Positions 63,110 to 64,000 of a stretch of 64,000 bases of DNA are shown here, piece by piece. The notes under the pieces are model-generated. The model was not told the DNA's origin. It did no database searches and was given only the letters and a program-made list of their open reading frames with translations. Each line of letters opens with the position of its first letter. Positions within the stretch are counted from its first letter, which is position 1. The position numbers and the translations under genes are program-made. This DNA comes from Xiphias gladius (lineage: Eukaryota > Chordata > Actinopteri > Istiophoriformes > Xiphiidae), in assembly GCF_016859285.1 (NCBI RefSeq), contig NC_053420.1:5844501-5908500 (forward strand). The letters are read 5' to 3'.

Positions 63110-63920
63110 AGGCTGGGGTGGACCATGTGATTCTGGCGGTGAGCTACATGTCAGAGCTGCTGGAGAGGGAGATGAGAGTCCAGGAGCAGAGAGTGCGTAC
63201 AACAAACCACCACCAAGCTGACACACTATAACAGATGTGATACACACCAGCGTACACAACACACACTGAATGTTTCAATAGCTTGCAGGTAAAATCTGCA
63301 CACTGACTCCAAGCCACAAAACATAATTCGAAAAGACAGCGCTTTGATCCCAGTGGGCCCTTGCGCTACGTCCATGAACCTCCTAGCATTTTCCTGAAGG
63401 GGAACTGCCGTATCTGCTTACCCACAGTGGTGTCAAGTCGCGCAGGTAGTTTTTGTTTATTCCATTTGACCTGTGCCGCCACCACATTACAGCAGAGGTC
63501 GGTAGAATTATATTTTTTCTCTCAGAGCAGCCAAAAAAAGAAAAAAAGACTTCTGCTGCTCTAACTGCTTGATTGTTAATCTGTAATGTAAAGCACACAG
63601 GATGCATGTCGCAGATGTTTTTTCTGACACCAATTATAATTCCGTGCTTTTCTTTTAGTGAAAGTGACGATCAAATAACAAACTACATGACCTTATCAAA
63701 TTCCCCATCCCTTTTTATTTTGAAGGTCAGAAGTCTTCCCATGTGTGTGTGTCTCAGTGGTTTAAGGACATTTTTATCCACCCTGATACATTTTGAGTTT
63801 TGCATAAATGATGACTGTACTGCACGTCAGTCTGCGCTACCCTGAACGTTTTTTCTCCGTTTTCTCCTCAGCTTGGGATTCGTATCTCTCTGTCTCATGA
63901 GAAAGAGCCTCTGGGAACAG
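62795..63920 (+). CDS. gmppb: GDP-mannose pyrophosphorylase B, first three coding exons (partial)
   Basis: It makes GDP-mannose from mannose-1-phosphate and GTP in the cytosol, the donor for N-glycans, O-mannosyl glycans and GPI anchors. After an acceptor at 62794 (CTCTCCTGTTCAG) comes a 68-nt leader and the ATG at 62863. Coding exons are 62863-62991, 63112-63192 and 63872-63920, encoding 86 residues before the window ends in intron 3. [20 protein letters not shown] carries the nucleotide-binding GGxGTRLxPLT motif (8-18), followed by [37 protein letters not shown] and [17 protein letters not shown] agree with human GMPPB, which is about 360 aa. The acceptor of coding exon 2 follows a (GT)n tract directly. 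Its order and strand relative to ip6k1 match the human map, though 46 kb of other genes intervene. Confidence 0.93.
63066..63107. repeat. (GT)n tract abutting gmppb exon 2
   Basis: About 20 GT units followed by GCGCAG, whose AG (63110-63111) is the acceptor. Confidence 0.95.
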
Positions 63921-64000
63921 GTGAGTTTCTCTCCGCCACAGGCAAATCCAGGCGGATGCGAAAACTCTCTCCGTGTCACGGCGAAGTACTTGTTAAAACT

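Overview
The window is nuclear DNA from a ray-finned fish, most likely a percomorph teleost. It has vertebrate genes with compact GT-AG introns, dense dinucleotide microsatellites, and many decayed Tc1/mariner, LINE and short inverted-repeat elements of teleost type. I see no prokaryotic or organellar genes. Six protein-coding genes can be modelled exon by exon with matching splice phases. All family assignments come from recognising the translated proteins, not from a search.

Layout. (1) 0.5-16.3 kb, plus strand: ip6k1, inositol hexakisphosphate kinase 1, 7 coding exons and 533 aa, with an unusually long proline-rich linker in the last exon. (2) 16.3-24.2 kb: repeat-rich intergenic DNA with no supportable gene. 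(3) 24.2-31.0 kb, minus strand: asb14, ankyrin-repeat SOCS-box protein 14, 12 exons and 609 aa. (4) 33.8-36.7 kb, minus strand: rps23, ribosomal protein uS12, 4 exons and 143 aa. (5) 38.2-49.3 kb, plus strand: atp6ap1l, a V-ATPase accessory subunit Ac45-like protein, 8 exons and 329 aa, with large repeat-filled introns. (6) 50.3-58.4 kb, plus strand: pde12, mitochondrial 2',5'-phosphodiesterase/deadenylase, 8 exons and 592 aa. (7) 57.9-61.2 kb: transposon and LINE remnants and a promoter-like patch. (8) 61.3-64.0 kb, plus strand: gmppb, GDP-mannose pyrophosphorylase B, first three coding exons only; it runs off the window.

The six genes do unrelated housekeeping or regulatory jobs: inositol pyrophosphate synthesis, cullin-5 ubiquitin ligation, translation, V-ATPase assembly, mitochondrial RNA turnover and glycosylation precursor supply. 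The interest is in their arrangement. From memory of the human map, ip6k1-gmppb are neighbours at 3p21.31, asb14 and pde12 lie at 3p14.3, and rps23-atp6ap1l are head-to-head at 5q14.2. Here the blocks are nested: the rps23/atp6ap1l pair sits between asb14 and pde12, and all four sit between ip6k1 and gmppb.

No new biochemical system was found. The most notable signals are the nested synteny, splice sites built directly on repeats or next to transposon ends, a LINE RNase H fragment nested in an inverted-repeat element, a 650-bp polypurine array beside a 23-nt microexon, a perfect 12-bp hairpin, and lineage-specific extensions in ip6k1 and asb14.
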